64,000 nucleotides of DNA, from the NCBI RefSeq assembly GCF_003369915.1, contig NC_046674.1, positions 2,728,001 to 2,792,000 of the forward strand. Reading direction: 5' to 3'. This document shows, piece by piece, positions 34,401-48,300 of the stretch; within the stretch, counting starts at the first letter, position 1; the number at the start of each line of letters is the position of its first letter. The notes below the pieces were generated by a model. That model worked only from the letters and a program-made list of their open reading frames with translations, had not been told where the DNA came from and did no database searches. A program made the translations under genes and the position numbers. The stretch comes from Drosophila miranda (Eukaryota > Arthropoda > Insecta > Diptera > Drosophilidae).

Positions 34401-37400
34401 TACGGGTATGTATATTTTTGTTGTTGTTGTTTTTTTTTTTTTCAATTTGTCTGGCTCTTGTAAATGTCGCCGTCGCCGTCGCCGCTGCCTGTCGCCTGCC
34501 TCTGAGCATGACGGATCGTTGGGGTCGTCAAAGGGGTTAACAGTTGAATGTCCCTCCAGAGGAGCCATACATACATAGGTACACGTGTGTGTGTGTGTGT
34601 TTTTTTTTGCCATCATACGAGTACATTATCGTGACTAATTGTGGCATTTTTCTAGCTAAATGCCAAAATGTGTTCGTTTATTCATAATTTTTCTAATTTC
34701 GGCTATTTTGCTATTTGTTTTTGTTGGCCAATTAATTTTGAGTGGTTTATTTATGGGTTTATTTATGGGGTCTGGGGGGAGGAAGAGTCAAATATATTAT
34801 CGCAGCAATTGATAATGTTCGAAGTAATTCAAATATTCAAATATTTATACGTGTTCAATGTTTTAACGAATATCTTTGGAACTTTCTTGGTATTTTATCA
34901 GAATTTTATTAGGATCTACATTCCACTCTAAGGTAAGGCAAAAATGTATCACAACCCACCGATGGGCGCGGCTGCATTACGCGGGACAGACGTGTTTTTG
35001 TGTTCGGATACATATGGATACGGAAATATGTATCGTTTGTGGGAATATAATTTCCGGCTATACATGGAACGTTATCTACAATTTTCCATCTTTTTCTGAT
35101 CGAATGGATATCTGTTGGATATTTCTACATTTCTTATGGTATTCTTTTGATTGGACTTACCTTCTACATCTTAGAACTATGACCATTACAATAGCACCTA
35201 TAAGAGCCGATATGATTGAAACTATGATTAGGGTGAATGCCCATCCAAGTTCGCCAGCTTTATCTGCAAAGAAATAAACGTAGATATATATATATAGAAC
35301 ATGTATCTTGTATCCGTATGTAGGTTGTTGCTTGCGTAATAAAAAATACGAAACAAAAACTGGATGATCAGATGGGGGCCCCAACAGTGGATGTAATTTT
35401 TTTATGATTATGCATTATTTTATGGCGCGATGGCGATAAAGATGATGAATTCATAAAAAGTTATGAATATGAATGGGAGCATAGGTGTGCGTGTGTGTGT
35501 GTGTGTGTGTGTATTATTGAGGATAAACAGAGAACCGAAAGACGAAAGTCTAGGGGCAACTGTTCGAAATTCGTGAGCAAAGTCAATTAGGCCATTTCAT
35601 ATAGTACCCATAAAACTATGGATCCATGGATATGGAGACTTCGAGACTTCGAGGCTTCGGATTCGAGCTAGAAAGCGGTTCTTCTTCGGTTCTACTCTGA
35701 AGAGTCCGTAGACACTGACTCTGTACACCGGCACCGGTAAGTACGTGTACGTGTACGTGTATCTGCAGTCGTATCTACGATTATATGGTGCCTGCTGGAA
35801 CATTTAACGATGCAAAATTAATTACAAACTTTATTATCTTAACAACTTGCGGCTGTCGCTGTCGCTGTCTGCCCCCGTTGCTGGTGATTTCGAATATTTA
35901 TGGCGGTAGTTAAATGAGGCAAGCGCAACGGGAGCAGCAGAGGGTTAAGGATGACTATGGGGCCAGAGGTGGCGGCGCTACAAGGTCTTTCACATGCGGC
36001 CTGCCATGGCGGCTGCGTATTTGACCCTTTTTTTTTTGCCTAGCAACAGAGAGAGAGCGACAGAGAGAGAGAAGACCGTTATCTTCAAGTGGGGATCTCC
36101 TCTCTTTGAGTCCGAGCGGGCGTCTGGGGCGGTAGGTGGGTGAAAGGTTAAATTCAGCAAACAGAAATCAACACGCATATAAATATTTCAGTCACCCTTT
36201 GGCCTTTCCACGCCTCTTCCTTTTAGCCATCCTTTACATCCTTTTGATAGAAGCCGAAAGAGGCGTAATTTAAGACAGGAATAGAGCTGCAATTGAAGGT
36301 AAACGACGATCAGATGCCCTCCCTTTCGAAATAGTTTGATATCATGCGATATCAGTGTTGGTAAACGCAAGAATAGTCTATTTTTGGGATTGTCTTCATA
36401 TTAAGTGGTAGTATTCTTTTAAGTATTTCTAGTATTTTGTATGTAGCAAGTATCCTGTGGTATTTTTTAAGTATTTTGCGGTATTTCTGTTTAGTATTTC
36501 TCTACATGCTATAGGTATTTTTTATGTAATCGTTTTTAGGCATTTCTTCATATTTTTGTAGTATTTCCCAACATATTTCTATAAAATTTCTCATGGAATC
36601 TCTCGAAGAGCATCACAATGGCATCCAGCAAAATGAATGTAATTTACTCGACGCCGCCAACTGATGGATGGACTGCCCCCGACTCCTTCGCCCTCCTACT
36701 ACCACCTCCTTTGACCCCATTAACGGTGCCACCCCAACCCACACCCCCCCCGCCTTTAGCGTTTGTTATCTCATTGTCAGTTGCTTAAATATTTATGCTG
36801 CTCGGTGCTGCTGCTGTCGGTGCTATAATGAAAGCAAACGCCATTATGTTTTGGCCCCCTCTCCCTCGCCAAATTCCTCTCCCAATCCCAATCCCCATCC
36901 CCATTACTCTTTCCTTTCACTTCTGGCAGCTTCTTCGCTTCTTTCGGTATTTCAGTATTTCGGGGCTTCCTGCCCCCTACCCACCCTCCCTTTCATTGTC
37001 TTTGGAGTAATAATTCAATTGGGCAAAAAAAAGAAGCACGCAGCCACGAGGCAAACTCCGAAAACTGGAAACTGCGTAAAGTCTTTGGAAACTGTGTAAT
37101 TAATAACCCCTCCCCTCCCCGACCCACTCCACAACTCCACAACTCCTTAACCCCCTCAAGCCACCACCCAACACTCCAGAGCATGGGAGCGAGTGAAAAG
37201 CAATTTTCGCTTGAATTGAGGATGTGGGCGTGGCCAGCAGGAAACGCGTTAATAAGCGGCGCCTCACAAAGTGTTAAACAAAAAAAAAACACAAGATGAA
37301 ATGAGAAATAACGAGGGCTCTCTCGCTCCAGTTGTTAATTGCAGTAACAAGAGGGAAAACAACAGGCAAGCTTTCGAAGAGAGACAGAGAGAGAGAGAGA

Positions 37401-39351
37401 GAGATCTCTGACACGAAGAGACACGCAGCAAAGCACAAGAAAAAAGAGAGAACGGCTAGAGCAGCGCCGTGGCCCGTGGAGTTCTATTCGTGTGAGTCTC
37501 TCTCCCTCTCTCTCTCTCTGTGTGATCTAGCTGCATAGCAGGCACCTTTTGATTGCCACCAATCAATTATAAGAGACGACATTTAAGAGTAGGAGTTCAT
37601 TTCAAGAGTAATTAAAAGGCGAAAAGCTCATCAGATTGCAATTCAAGAACAAGAATCAATATTCAACTAAAAACGAAATTCGTCCGGCTTTTGGGGCAAG
37701 TTATGGCCATGTTCGGTTGCATGCAACATCTGCATTCCAGCCATACGGCCATACGGAGCGAATTCCCTTCTGTTTTCTGTTCTGTCCTGTCCTGTCCTGT
37801 CGGATGCTGTCAGTGTCTTGCGGATCTGTGAATGTAATTCCCTAAAAGACTCGTAAATATAGCTGAAAACAGCATCGGACATCAGGAGGAGTTAGGGGTG
37901 AGGGGTGGGCAGGGGGCAGCAGAGGGACATCTCAGAGTTTCCTGCGCCACTCGATTGGGGGCTGCTGCTTCATTCGGCTGCAGCGGCGGCGGCGGCGGCG
38001 GCGACTCTTCAAGTATTCATGCAACAGGTGTGCACTGGCGCTGCGCTCTCTACGCAATCCGAGGGGTGATCCAGGGATCCAGCGATCCAGCGATCCAGTG
38101 AGCCACTCATTCAGGTATTTATTAGCAGACTCTCCAATGACTGATCTATTTGAAGCGGGCCCACGGCCCACGGCCTTACGGCTTACAGCTTACGGCCCTA
38201 ATTGGCAACTCATTAAAATAATTTTCGTGCAACGTGCAACGTGCAACTGCAACACTGGACAATGGACAAGCCGTTCCAAAGTTGTAATGCTTCAGCTTCA
38301 GCTTCAGCCTTTTCTTTTTTTGTTTTTGTTTTTTGGCACAGAACATGGCGTTTTTTATGGGGCCGGTGGCCGGTGGTAGGGGGGACGGGGGCTTGGGGTT
38401 TTTTTTTTGTAGGTTTTTCCTGGAACTTTTAGGACTTGACACGGAGCAGAACTATTCTTCAGCTGTGCAGCTGTTTTCCATGGAACTGCAGCATGTTGCA
38501 CCTCCTGCTGTTCGGCTGTTCGGCTGTTCGGCTGCCGAAAGATACATCCATCAGATACAAATGAGGGGGCCGCCAGACCGCAGATGGATGCTCTCTGTGT
38601 CCGTGGCTGCTCTGTGGCTGTCAGCAATTGTAATAATCGATCTGCATGGCAGAGAGATGATTGATGATGCCCAACCCCCCCCTCATACCTCCATACCCCC
38701 ATACTGCCATCCCCCAACCATGGGGTGCCACGTATCTGTTGGGTTAACAGGCTTGTATCTTTGTATCTGGAATGCCGAAAGCCACGGCGACATAATTCCA
38801 AGCACATTACATTATCGGATAATGCATTCGTTTTCTACGATATTTATATGCAAATTTCGACACCACCTGCCGCCATCTAATGTGGCCCCCTCCACCCTGC
38901 TGTGCCACACACAGTTTTCGCCTGTTTTTTCGCTGTAAATCATTAAAATTGGCTGGCAACAGCCCACGTTCGGAGGCGGCTCCGGCGGCTCCGGCACCTC
39001 CTGGCACTGCAGCTGCACCACCAAAAAACTGTCGCAGAGTTTTCCCATTTTGCATTTTGCATTTTCCATTTTTCCTGTTTTAATTGCCTGCCCCGTGAAA
39101 CATTCCGCTCAAACGTAAACCGAAACAGGCGGCTGTAACATTATCTAACATCGCAAATCGCGAATCGGGCATCGCGTATCGCGGATTTTGTGAATGGAGC
39201 GAGAAGGGAGGCGTGGCACTGGCGGCTCGGGGGCTCGGGGGCTGTGCCGCATTTCGTGCCGAAATAAAAAGCCAACGGACTGCCCAAAGTACGACTCAAT
39301 TAACGGTCCACACAATTAAATTAAATGGCGACTGCCTTTGTGTGCGTGTCT

Positions 39352-39385
<34 letters not shown>

Positions 39386-42300
39386 CTCCAAATTGAGCAA
39401 TTAAGAAATGATTTAGCGACAGTTTTGGGCGGCATTAACCGGTGGCCTATCGCCCGGATTTTAATTGAATTTCAGATAAAAGCCACACAAAAGTTGGCCA
39501 AAGAAATGTTGCAGGCAGGGAAGGCCTTTGGCCCCCCCCCCATTTGGCCCATTTTCGGAGTATTATATTTTAGTGAAACACTAACTTTTCTGGTCACCTG
39601 TGAGTGCTTTATCTCCTTCCTTTGTTTGGTTTTCCTATCGCTTCTCTTCGTTTCCAAGCAATCAGCAAACCACCCTCTACTTTTTTTTTTGGGGGGGACA
39701 TTCTCTATGCATTTTCCCAAATTACCCAACAATTGTTTTTGGGTTATTGTGCGGTGAAATTAAGTCATTAACTGAATGAAAACTGGGAATAAACAAACGG
39801 CTAATGACAGCCAATGGTCTGGTCTGGTCTGGTCTGGTCTGTGTCGTGGCAATGGGGGCAATGGTGGCATTGGTGGCAACAGTAGCAGGTTTCTCTCACC
39901 TGCCAAAAAGGTAACAAAAAACAAAACACAAAATCCCCGCCCCAGGGAAGGTAATTTTCCGACAAGAGCGACGTGAAATAACGTGTGGTATTGACCACAA
40001 ATTAACAGTTGTAACAATCCTCGTCTCACCCGCCACCCCCTCCCCCTAGACAAGGCGGCAGCGGCAGCAGAGGTCTGCTGCAGTGCGTAATTACGGTGCA
40101 CATTACACAGACAGAGGTAGAGAGCTACAGATACTCCGAGAGCCGCATTTGCACTTAATTGTGGCGCTTAATTAGACCAAAAAGGTGCACAGCAGAGAGC
40201 GGGAGAGCCACAGGAGCGAGCCATGGCCCAAAAACCAGACCGCGGACCCCAGACAAATGCCCCCAAAGCAAATGCTTCTGCCTGAAGAGGCGACTCTCTG
40301 GTGCGTGTGCGTGTGTGTGCTGCAACATGCAACATTTTACATGATATCCCACTCTGCTCTGCTCTGCTCTGCTCTGCCCCTCTCATTCCGCATTTGACAA
40401 CTCAATTTTGCGTTTAATTGTTTTTTGCTTGTTTGTAATTGTTGTTTAACAAAAAGGATTTCGCATTTCGCATTTGGCCCGCTAATGATGCCACCCCCCC
40501 TCCCTGCTTCGATGCCCCACAGAGCGTTGCACCTCTCCCCCCTCCCCCCTAATTAAGTGAAGGTCTCTCCGGAAAAAAACAAACCTGAAAATTTGCCAAA
40601 AACCTCGAGAAATTTCATGTGAAATTCCTTTCGAGAACTCAACTTCTGTTGAAAATTTTCGGCATATGTCGCATCTTTTTGCGCGCATTCTCCCCCTACC
40701 CGCTACCCCCCCTATCCCGCCAAGCCACAATGCCACATTTCTGTATCTGTATCTTGTATCTGGTGGCGCCGCCGCTGGGGGTCCTGCTCCTCACTGATGC
40801 TGTCGCTGCGCTGCGCTGCGGCTGTCCCTGCGGCTGCGCCTGCGCCTTTGGCTTTGCCTTCAATTTAATTTTTATTTCAATTTTGCAGCCGTTGACCAAA
40901 CAACAAAAAACAAAACAAAAACCCGCATTAAAAATGGAAAGACCGAAGCTTTAGATACTCTTCGAAATGGTAGATGGATGGATATAGTCCTACGATCTGC
41001 TGGTTCTTGATTTTTGGATGGGATTTTCTTGGAAAACCAAAGGTTTTTGTTGGATGTTTCTTTGGGTTATATAGGACATGTCCACATACCATATATAACC
41101 GTATTTAATCAGTTTTTCTGAGAAAAGAAAATGTCTCTTTGATTAAAATTTGTTTTTCCCATCGATTTCTTCAACGATCCTTGCACTTGGATATCCTTAA
41201 AACAGAGAGTAAATATGTGGCTGATCGAGAATATACTTTATTTCGATTCGTTCTCTGGATCCATGGATCCACCCTCCTCCAGAGGGTATCAACATATTTC
41301 TCAGTGCGTTTTTGTTAACGACTTTCGGAGACCTGAACTTCGGACGCATGTTGCACATTGTTGTTGTTGTTGTTGCTGTTGTTCATTTGATTATCGCCAC
41401 TGTCGGCATGTAATTTATTATATTGGCTTGAAGACCCGATGGAGTGCCGACCAACCGACCAACCGGCCGATCTGTCGCTGCGGCCTGGCCTGCGCTGGCC
41501 CTCTTTTTTATGGCTTTAACCTTTTGCCAGCCGCCGCGTTGCTGACATTATTTAATTTGTCATTTAATTTTTGTGCGTTTCTTTTTTTTTTTGCTCAACA
41601 TGCGACTGCTTTCTTTCTCTTTGTCTTCCTCTTCTTTCTGTTTGGATGTGCCTCCTGTTGACTGTTTTTTTTTTTTTCTTTGACGGCCATATGTTGTCCT
41701 CGCGAAAATTTGTACGAAAGTTTTGTAATGGAATATTTGCCATACGAGCATGTGGGGATTCCTCGGTTGACGGTTTGACTTTTGGCCCACATCTGCTGCC
41801 ACTTCCTTATAAGACGACAGGGAGGGGCGCCTCCTGGACGGGGTTATCCAGTGCACCCAAGGGTTACCCGTTGCCCCTGGTATCGATAACGGACTGCGCA
41901 GAACTTTCACCAAACTCAGCCGATAAGAAAGGAGCTCCGATGATCTTTGAGATCCGTTGGAGGTCGATGCCAAATGCCTTTTGATGACACTTTGTTGCAG
42001 ATTTAAGGACGGGGGAGTACTGGGAGTGTTTATTTTTTTTAAATGTAGAATCAATCAATTCCTTAATCAACTTTAGTCCTAGCTTTAAGTCAGATCTCCT
42101 GTGGATTCTGCACTTAAAAAATCTGCCAAGTTGGCGGAGAGTTTGCCAAGTTTTCCTTTCCGCCTGCGACTTTGATTACTCCACGTTTTCTCTGCCGGCA
42201 AATGGTGCTGCTGTTGCAAATGGGAGCTGCCTCCTGCCTCCTGACCTGTGCCCCCTGCCTTGTGCCTCCTGCCTCCTGCTGTTGTGGCTGGCTGTCTGGC

Positions 42301-45300
42301 TGTTTGGCAGCAATCGCAGATACAGCAGATACATATTGGCATAATGCCATTAAATGACGTTGACTTCTTGGCAAAGTAAAAGCCAAAATCTGTTGAGTGT
42401 CAGGAGAGGCGGCGGAATAAATTCAATTATGCAAAAGAGCAAGAAAATTCAATTTACCAAGCAGTAGTCCCCCTCTCTCTCCCACTCTGTCTCTGTCTCT
42501 GGCCTAGACAGTGCGTAGAATTAATGTAATGTCAACTGAAATTATTATTTATTTGTTTGCGACACGAGAGAGGGAATTAAAGAAAATAAAGAATACAGAA
42601 ATATAGAAAGTTTTTCTCGCGCTCCCACAATGGAAACATTGATTAATTGCTGAAAACAATTAGTGGAGTAACACGCTTCGCGCTCTGCGCTTTGATGGAT
42701 GGTGACTACCCTGGGCAGGAGCGACCAGGGTTACCACATAAATTAGGCATAAGCCGAAAGACGATAGCCATCGCAGAAGCCAGAAGCAAGAGTGGGAATC
42801 CTCTTCGAATTTCGAACAAATAAATAAACAAATGAAAGAACAAAAAATGTATCTCCATAAGAGTTATCATTTTTAGTAGGAAGCCGCACCGCTCCGCACC
42901 GCAGCGTTTTTAATTCTCATTTAATATGCAAAAACAGTCTACGGCAGAATGTGGTGATGAGATTTCCATACCAATAGAATCGGACATGCCATGCCCCATC
43001 CAGCGCCGCACCTCGCCGCACCGCGCCGCGCCGCGGCAAATGTCTCAATTATGGGGCCACAAAACAGCTGCAGCTCTGCTCTCGGAATTTGCATAACAAT
43101 GCCAACAAATTATCTACTAAACATTCGAGTAATTATATCTGTGGGAATTATGCATATTTCCAAGATACTCGTATTTCATCCCACAGAAGAGTGGCAATCT
43201 CTCCGCGTCGACGTCGGCGTCGGCGTCCACGTCCACGTCCACGTCCGCGGCTCATTTAATGTTTGAAAAACGTCTTAATTGAATTTCGGAATTTCGGCAT
43301 TTGGGAATTTCTTCGGAAAGGCGGCAGCAGCAGCAGCAGCAGCTACAGAACCAGATAGAAACCTTTTAGCCATTCAATTCAGGGCCTATTCTCTTCCACA
43401 AATTGAAATATTTAAATGTCATGTGTGGCAGGGGCAGGGGCAGCGGGACAGAAGGTGACAACAGTCTTTTATATGCCACATGGCACACGATTTTTCAGGT
43501 CAAAGTCTGAGGCAGAGTCGGAGTCGGAGTCGGAGTCAGATCCCCGCGTCGCTACGTTTTCTTGATCTTTATCTACGGGAATATGGGTTCCGTTCGGTTC
43601 GTTTGCTCCCCAAAATGTTGCCCTTTTGCTCATTAGGTTTATCACACAACACAAAATTTCACCTTCACTTCGGAAAAAGGACTTCAGGGCGGGGCACGGG
43701 GGCAGGGTATCTGTGTATCTAGGGCCGCGCGGCAGGTAAATAAAGTTTCAGTTTCAGTTCCTGTTTTCGAGTTTTTTTCTCTTTTAGTGCCACATGATAA
43801 ATGTTGTCGCCCTGTCGTTTATTCTCGTAATTCTCAGGTGTTTTTGTGTTGTCGCTTCTTGAAAAGAATTTCAATTTCCTTGAGGGCAAGGGACAAGGGG
43901 CAAGGGGCATGTGGCAAGGGGCTAGGGGCTAGGGGCATGCATTTCAATGATTTCTCCTCTCTATTCAAATGCGTTTCACAATTAATCAAAAGCTAATTCT
44001 CCCCCAAGGGATTTGCCCATTAGTTTCTGCTGAAAAGTTGCTCTCTGATTAATTGGGGCTTTTCTTTGGAGTCAAAATTTCATTAAGTTTTCCTTGAAGA
44101 TTTGCCAGTTTTGCAACTTTCAAGCGGAATGGAATGGAACCACTCGATGGGAACAAAAAACTTTGGCACTCGAATGACAAATGGAAACCGCAGGAAAATG
44201 GCAGCAGGGAAACCCGTAGGAATGCGTGCGCCATTTCCCAGGAATAAAGGACCCCCACGGTGGCCTGCGGCCTGGTTGTGGGCGTGGGCGTGTCACAGTA
44301 CATATTTTACAATATTTATTGCTTAGGCGAAGCGGCAACTTTCTGTTTTTGCCTCAAAAGTTGAATTTTAATTAGTTTTTGTTGATTTGCCGCATTTCGC
44401 ATTTCGCATTTCCATGGAAAAACTTCGGAGCCCCAAACATAGATATTGTTGTGTGTGTGTGTGTTTGTGCCCCGCCCACTCCTGCCGCCTTCACGCTAAT
44501 TTGTATGTCGCGAACTTTATGGCCTGAAAGTCAATTAGGCTGAAAACTTGGCCTCTTCCAAGACGAACGGAATTTCTGATTTTGAGGATTTAATGAAGCG
44601 CAAATCAAAATTTGAATGCCCCATACAGAAAACAGATACATGGATACATATGTATCTGTTGGATGCCCTGTTAATTGGTGCAGAAAGCTGTGTGTTTTCT
44701 TTATTGTTTGGAAAAGATATTTTTTATGAGGCATCCAAAAAAAACAGCTTATGCCCCCTAGAAATCGGAATGTTTTATTTATGAGCCCCAGAATTGAAGA
44801 ATATTTTTGGATTGCCATTTGGAAAATGTATAAAATTCTTGTTCCAGCGGACACGCCCACTCGAGCCCCCGAGCCAAATGGAAAATGTTTGTTTCCCCTC
44901 GTTGATTATTTATATGGGACATTAGGTTAATCTGATGGATACACCAGGTGGGGTAGTACGTATCTGTGGAAATACATTCTGGAAATTCTTTTAATAGTTT
45001 TTGATGAAGGGATTTGGGACTGCCTTTGAGGTGTGGCATCGTTTCGTTTCGTTTTGATATTTAAATTATAATTTTCCGGTAGTAAAAAGTATATTCTATC
45101 CACAGCCAAGCGGGGGCTATCGCAAACCGCACAAAATGCGTGCTCCGCAAATCGCAAGATTCTTACGATTTTATATGCAGCCTTTAAATTTTGTATTTAT
45201 AAATTTAAAAATTAATTTTCACAATAGCAATTTTATGCAATAGCAAAGCACCGATATCGATATCACGGGTTACAGACCTCGTTTGTTCCTTAATTTACGA

Positions 45301-48300
45301 ATTTTCTCGTTTTCTCTTGATTTCATACAATACTATTCCCAAAACGATGCCATAGATAATTTTTTCCATCAGATAATTCTTTGACTACCTTTTCCCCCAC
45401 TCCCCTCCCCCGTCGAATCCTCCAATCAGCTGTATCTAGGGCTAGGAGAGGAGTTCTTCTTCCATGTATCATATCTCCTTTCTCATAAAATAGAAAAAAA
45501 AACAGAACTGTTGACACACACGGAAATAAAAAGAACAAATAAAACTCCGTAAACCGAAAGTCAAGTCAAAGGCAAATGCCTAAATGCCATAGTAAAAGAC
45601 AATTAAACAAACAAGAGCCCGTGCGCCGTCGTCTCCGTCGCTCCGTCGTAAAAAGTGTAGAAAGAGAGGGAGAAAAGGAGAAAAGACAGAGACATTTTAC
45701 TGTTTTACCGTTGATCCATATCTCCCGACGACCGACGATGCGACGACCGACGACCGACGTCCGAATGCACTGCCCGCCCTAATGCAGGGCCCTATGCAAA
45801 TGCAAAACGTAACCGTAAGGACAGCGGGAGAATGAGGGAATGCGGGAAAGAGCAGGTATCAGGGCACGATCGGGGCAGAGCAACAGTTACACACGAGTCT
45901 TATCTGCGTTCGTCATCTCTTAATCAAAATTTAAACAGTAGAAACAGGCGACAATGTCTCATAAAATAGAAGCAACAAAAACAAATAAAAAAAAATAAAT
46001 AAACTAGAAATGCAGTATGGAGAGAGTGCTGGAGGGCTGACCAGGTAGGGGCGTCGTAAAAACATATTTGAAATGAAATTAGTTAAACATTTAGGTGTCA
46101 AGAGTAAACAGTGCGACGTACAGGCAGTGCCCAAGGGGCGGATGGCAGAGGGGCGGACGGGCGGACGGGTGGACGGGCGGTGTGAGGACACAGGAGCGGA
46201 ATCGCTGTCGGCTGTCGGCTATCGCTGTCATTGCTGTCGTTTTCAGTTCATAAAATGTGTGTGTTTTTATGATCTTTGACCAGAAAGAGAAAAATACAAT
46301 CTACTGCCACACCCCCGCCCACCCCTCGAGAATGAAGTCTTAATGAATAGGAGTCGACTGCCTCCCCCGACCTCCTGCCTCCTGCCACCTGCCACCTACC
46401 GCCTGCCGCCTACCACCTGTTGGCAGGAGTTTTGGGAAAATTGTTTTACCCCACGACTCAGACGACTCAGTCGACTCAGACGATTCAGGCCACGATTCTT
46501 GGTGGAGAAATGGCCTTCTCCGGAGTGCATTTTATTGTAATTTATAATTTGATTGCCCGATCTTTGGGTTTTACGAATGGAAATCACGGGGGGAATGGCT
46601 TTAATGATCGTGTGGTGGAATGGCAGCTCGATTTCACCTACATTTTAATTTAATTTGCTTTCCACTTGAATGGCAGTCCGAGTGCGGGAGTGCCGGAGTG
46701 CGGGAGTGCCGGAGTGCGGCAGTGCGGTAGTTGGCGGAGTACTAGTTAGAGCCATTAAATGGATAGTTTAAGACCTGCATTCGGATGCCTAATGGAGGCC
46801 TGTTAGATGGCTGGATGGATGCCATGATCCAGGCATTAAAATTGCAAGCTAATTAAATTTACCTCGAATTTGAGGTATACAGAATTGGAGCCTTGGAGCC
46901 CTGGTGCCCTGGTGCTTTGTGGCTAGAATGTGGCTATAAAATAGAGAAATACATTTCTCCCTAATTTTATATTCGGCCACCCACTCAAACCGTTCCGTTC
47001 CATTCCGTTCCATTCCCCCGAGACGGCCGCACAGCACACTTTCCCAGGGAAAATTTAATGCCAACTGGCGCTCATAATTATCCGCCGGCATGGATTTTCA
47101 ATTAGGCGAAATTTATATGCGTTTCGTCCCGTTAGTAAATTTCAAAATTTTCACTTGATTTTCACACTATAAATACTTGTACGCCCCCGTACCCGGCCCC
47201 GCCCCAGCCACGAAGCAGTATCGTTTGCCGCCTTTTCGATGCGAAATTTCACAAGTTTTTCATTTACATATGTGTGTGTGTAGTTTTCCCCCGTCGGCCC
47301 CCCCGGCCTCCACTGTCATTTGCTAATGAGGCGAAAAAATTGATTTTTGAACAAAATAGGGGAATGGCAATGGAATGGAATGGTGTGCTGTGGCGGCTGT
47401 TTATGGTTTGTGGCATGAAAACTGAGTCTAAAATTTCCTTTGATGTCTCCCCCAAAAGAAGAGACAATGTTTGTCTGCCGCTGACGTTTGTTGCCTCCTC
47501 CTTTGATCTTCTTGTGGCAGGCGGCAGGGGGCAGGCGGCATGCAGCAGGCAGAGCCCCAAAGGCAGACGCAGACACAAGACACAGACTCTGAGTCGGCGC
47601 GGAGTCGAATATCGTTTCGAAAAAATAATTAGTAAACGAATGAAGCGAAATTAAACAACATAAATCGTGATTAAAAGAGTGCCAACTATTTTAATCAGCA
47701 TTCCCATTAGATCTTCCCCCCAACCCCCCAACACTGAAACGGGGGAGGCCCGCATCTTGCGAAGAGCCTCTGTGTGTGGTCTTCCCCCCAGGCCAGGGAT
47801 CGGCTTGCTTTAATTGATTAAAACAAAAAGAAAAGAACAAAAACGAAAAAACGGGGGGGCCCGAGAAGCCATCGAGAAGGAGGAATGACGAGCGATGCTG
47901 CTGCCACAATAAAAATGCAAGCAGAATGTAAACAAAAAAGTGAAAAATATTATGGAAACACACACACACACAAACAGAAAGAAATCATAATTCTGTTGCA
48001 CTTTGCTGTCGATCTTTTTGTTTATCTTTTTACCACATAAAAAGCCACAGAAGGAAAACGTTGGAAACGAAGCAGAAATAATGGTAAATTCCATGAAAAT
48101 AGCAAATAAGTTTTCTCACTTCTTCGCTCTGACAGGAGGGAGGAGGCGGGGTGGGGGAGGAGGTTGAGGAGGGGAAGGCTGTGTGTTTTGTTTGCCTTTT
48201 TATGGGCTGCTTCAGGCCACAGTGCGTTTCCCTGCTGCCGCTGCCGCTGTCGCTGCCGTCGCAACAATTATACGAGTCACAGAGCACACAAAAGCACCAG

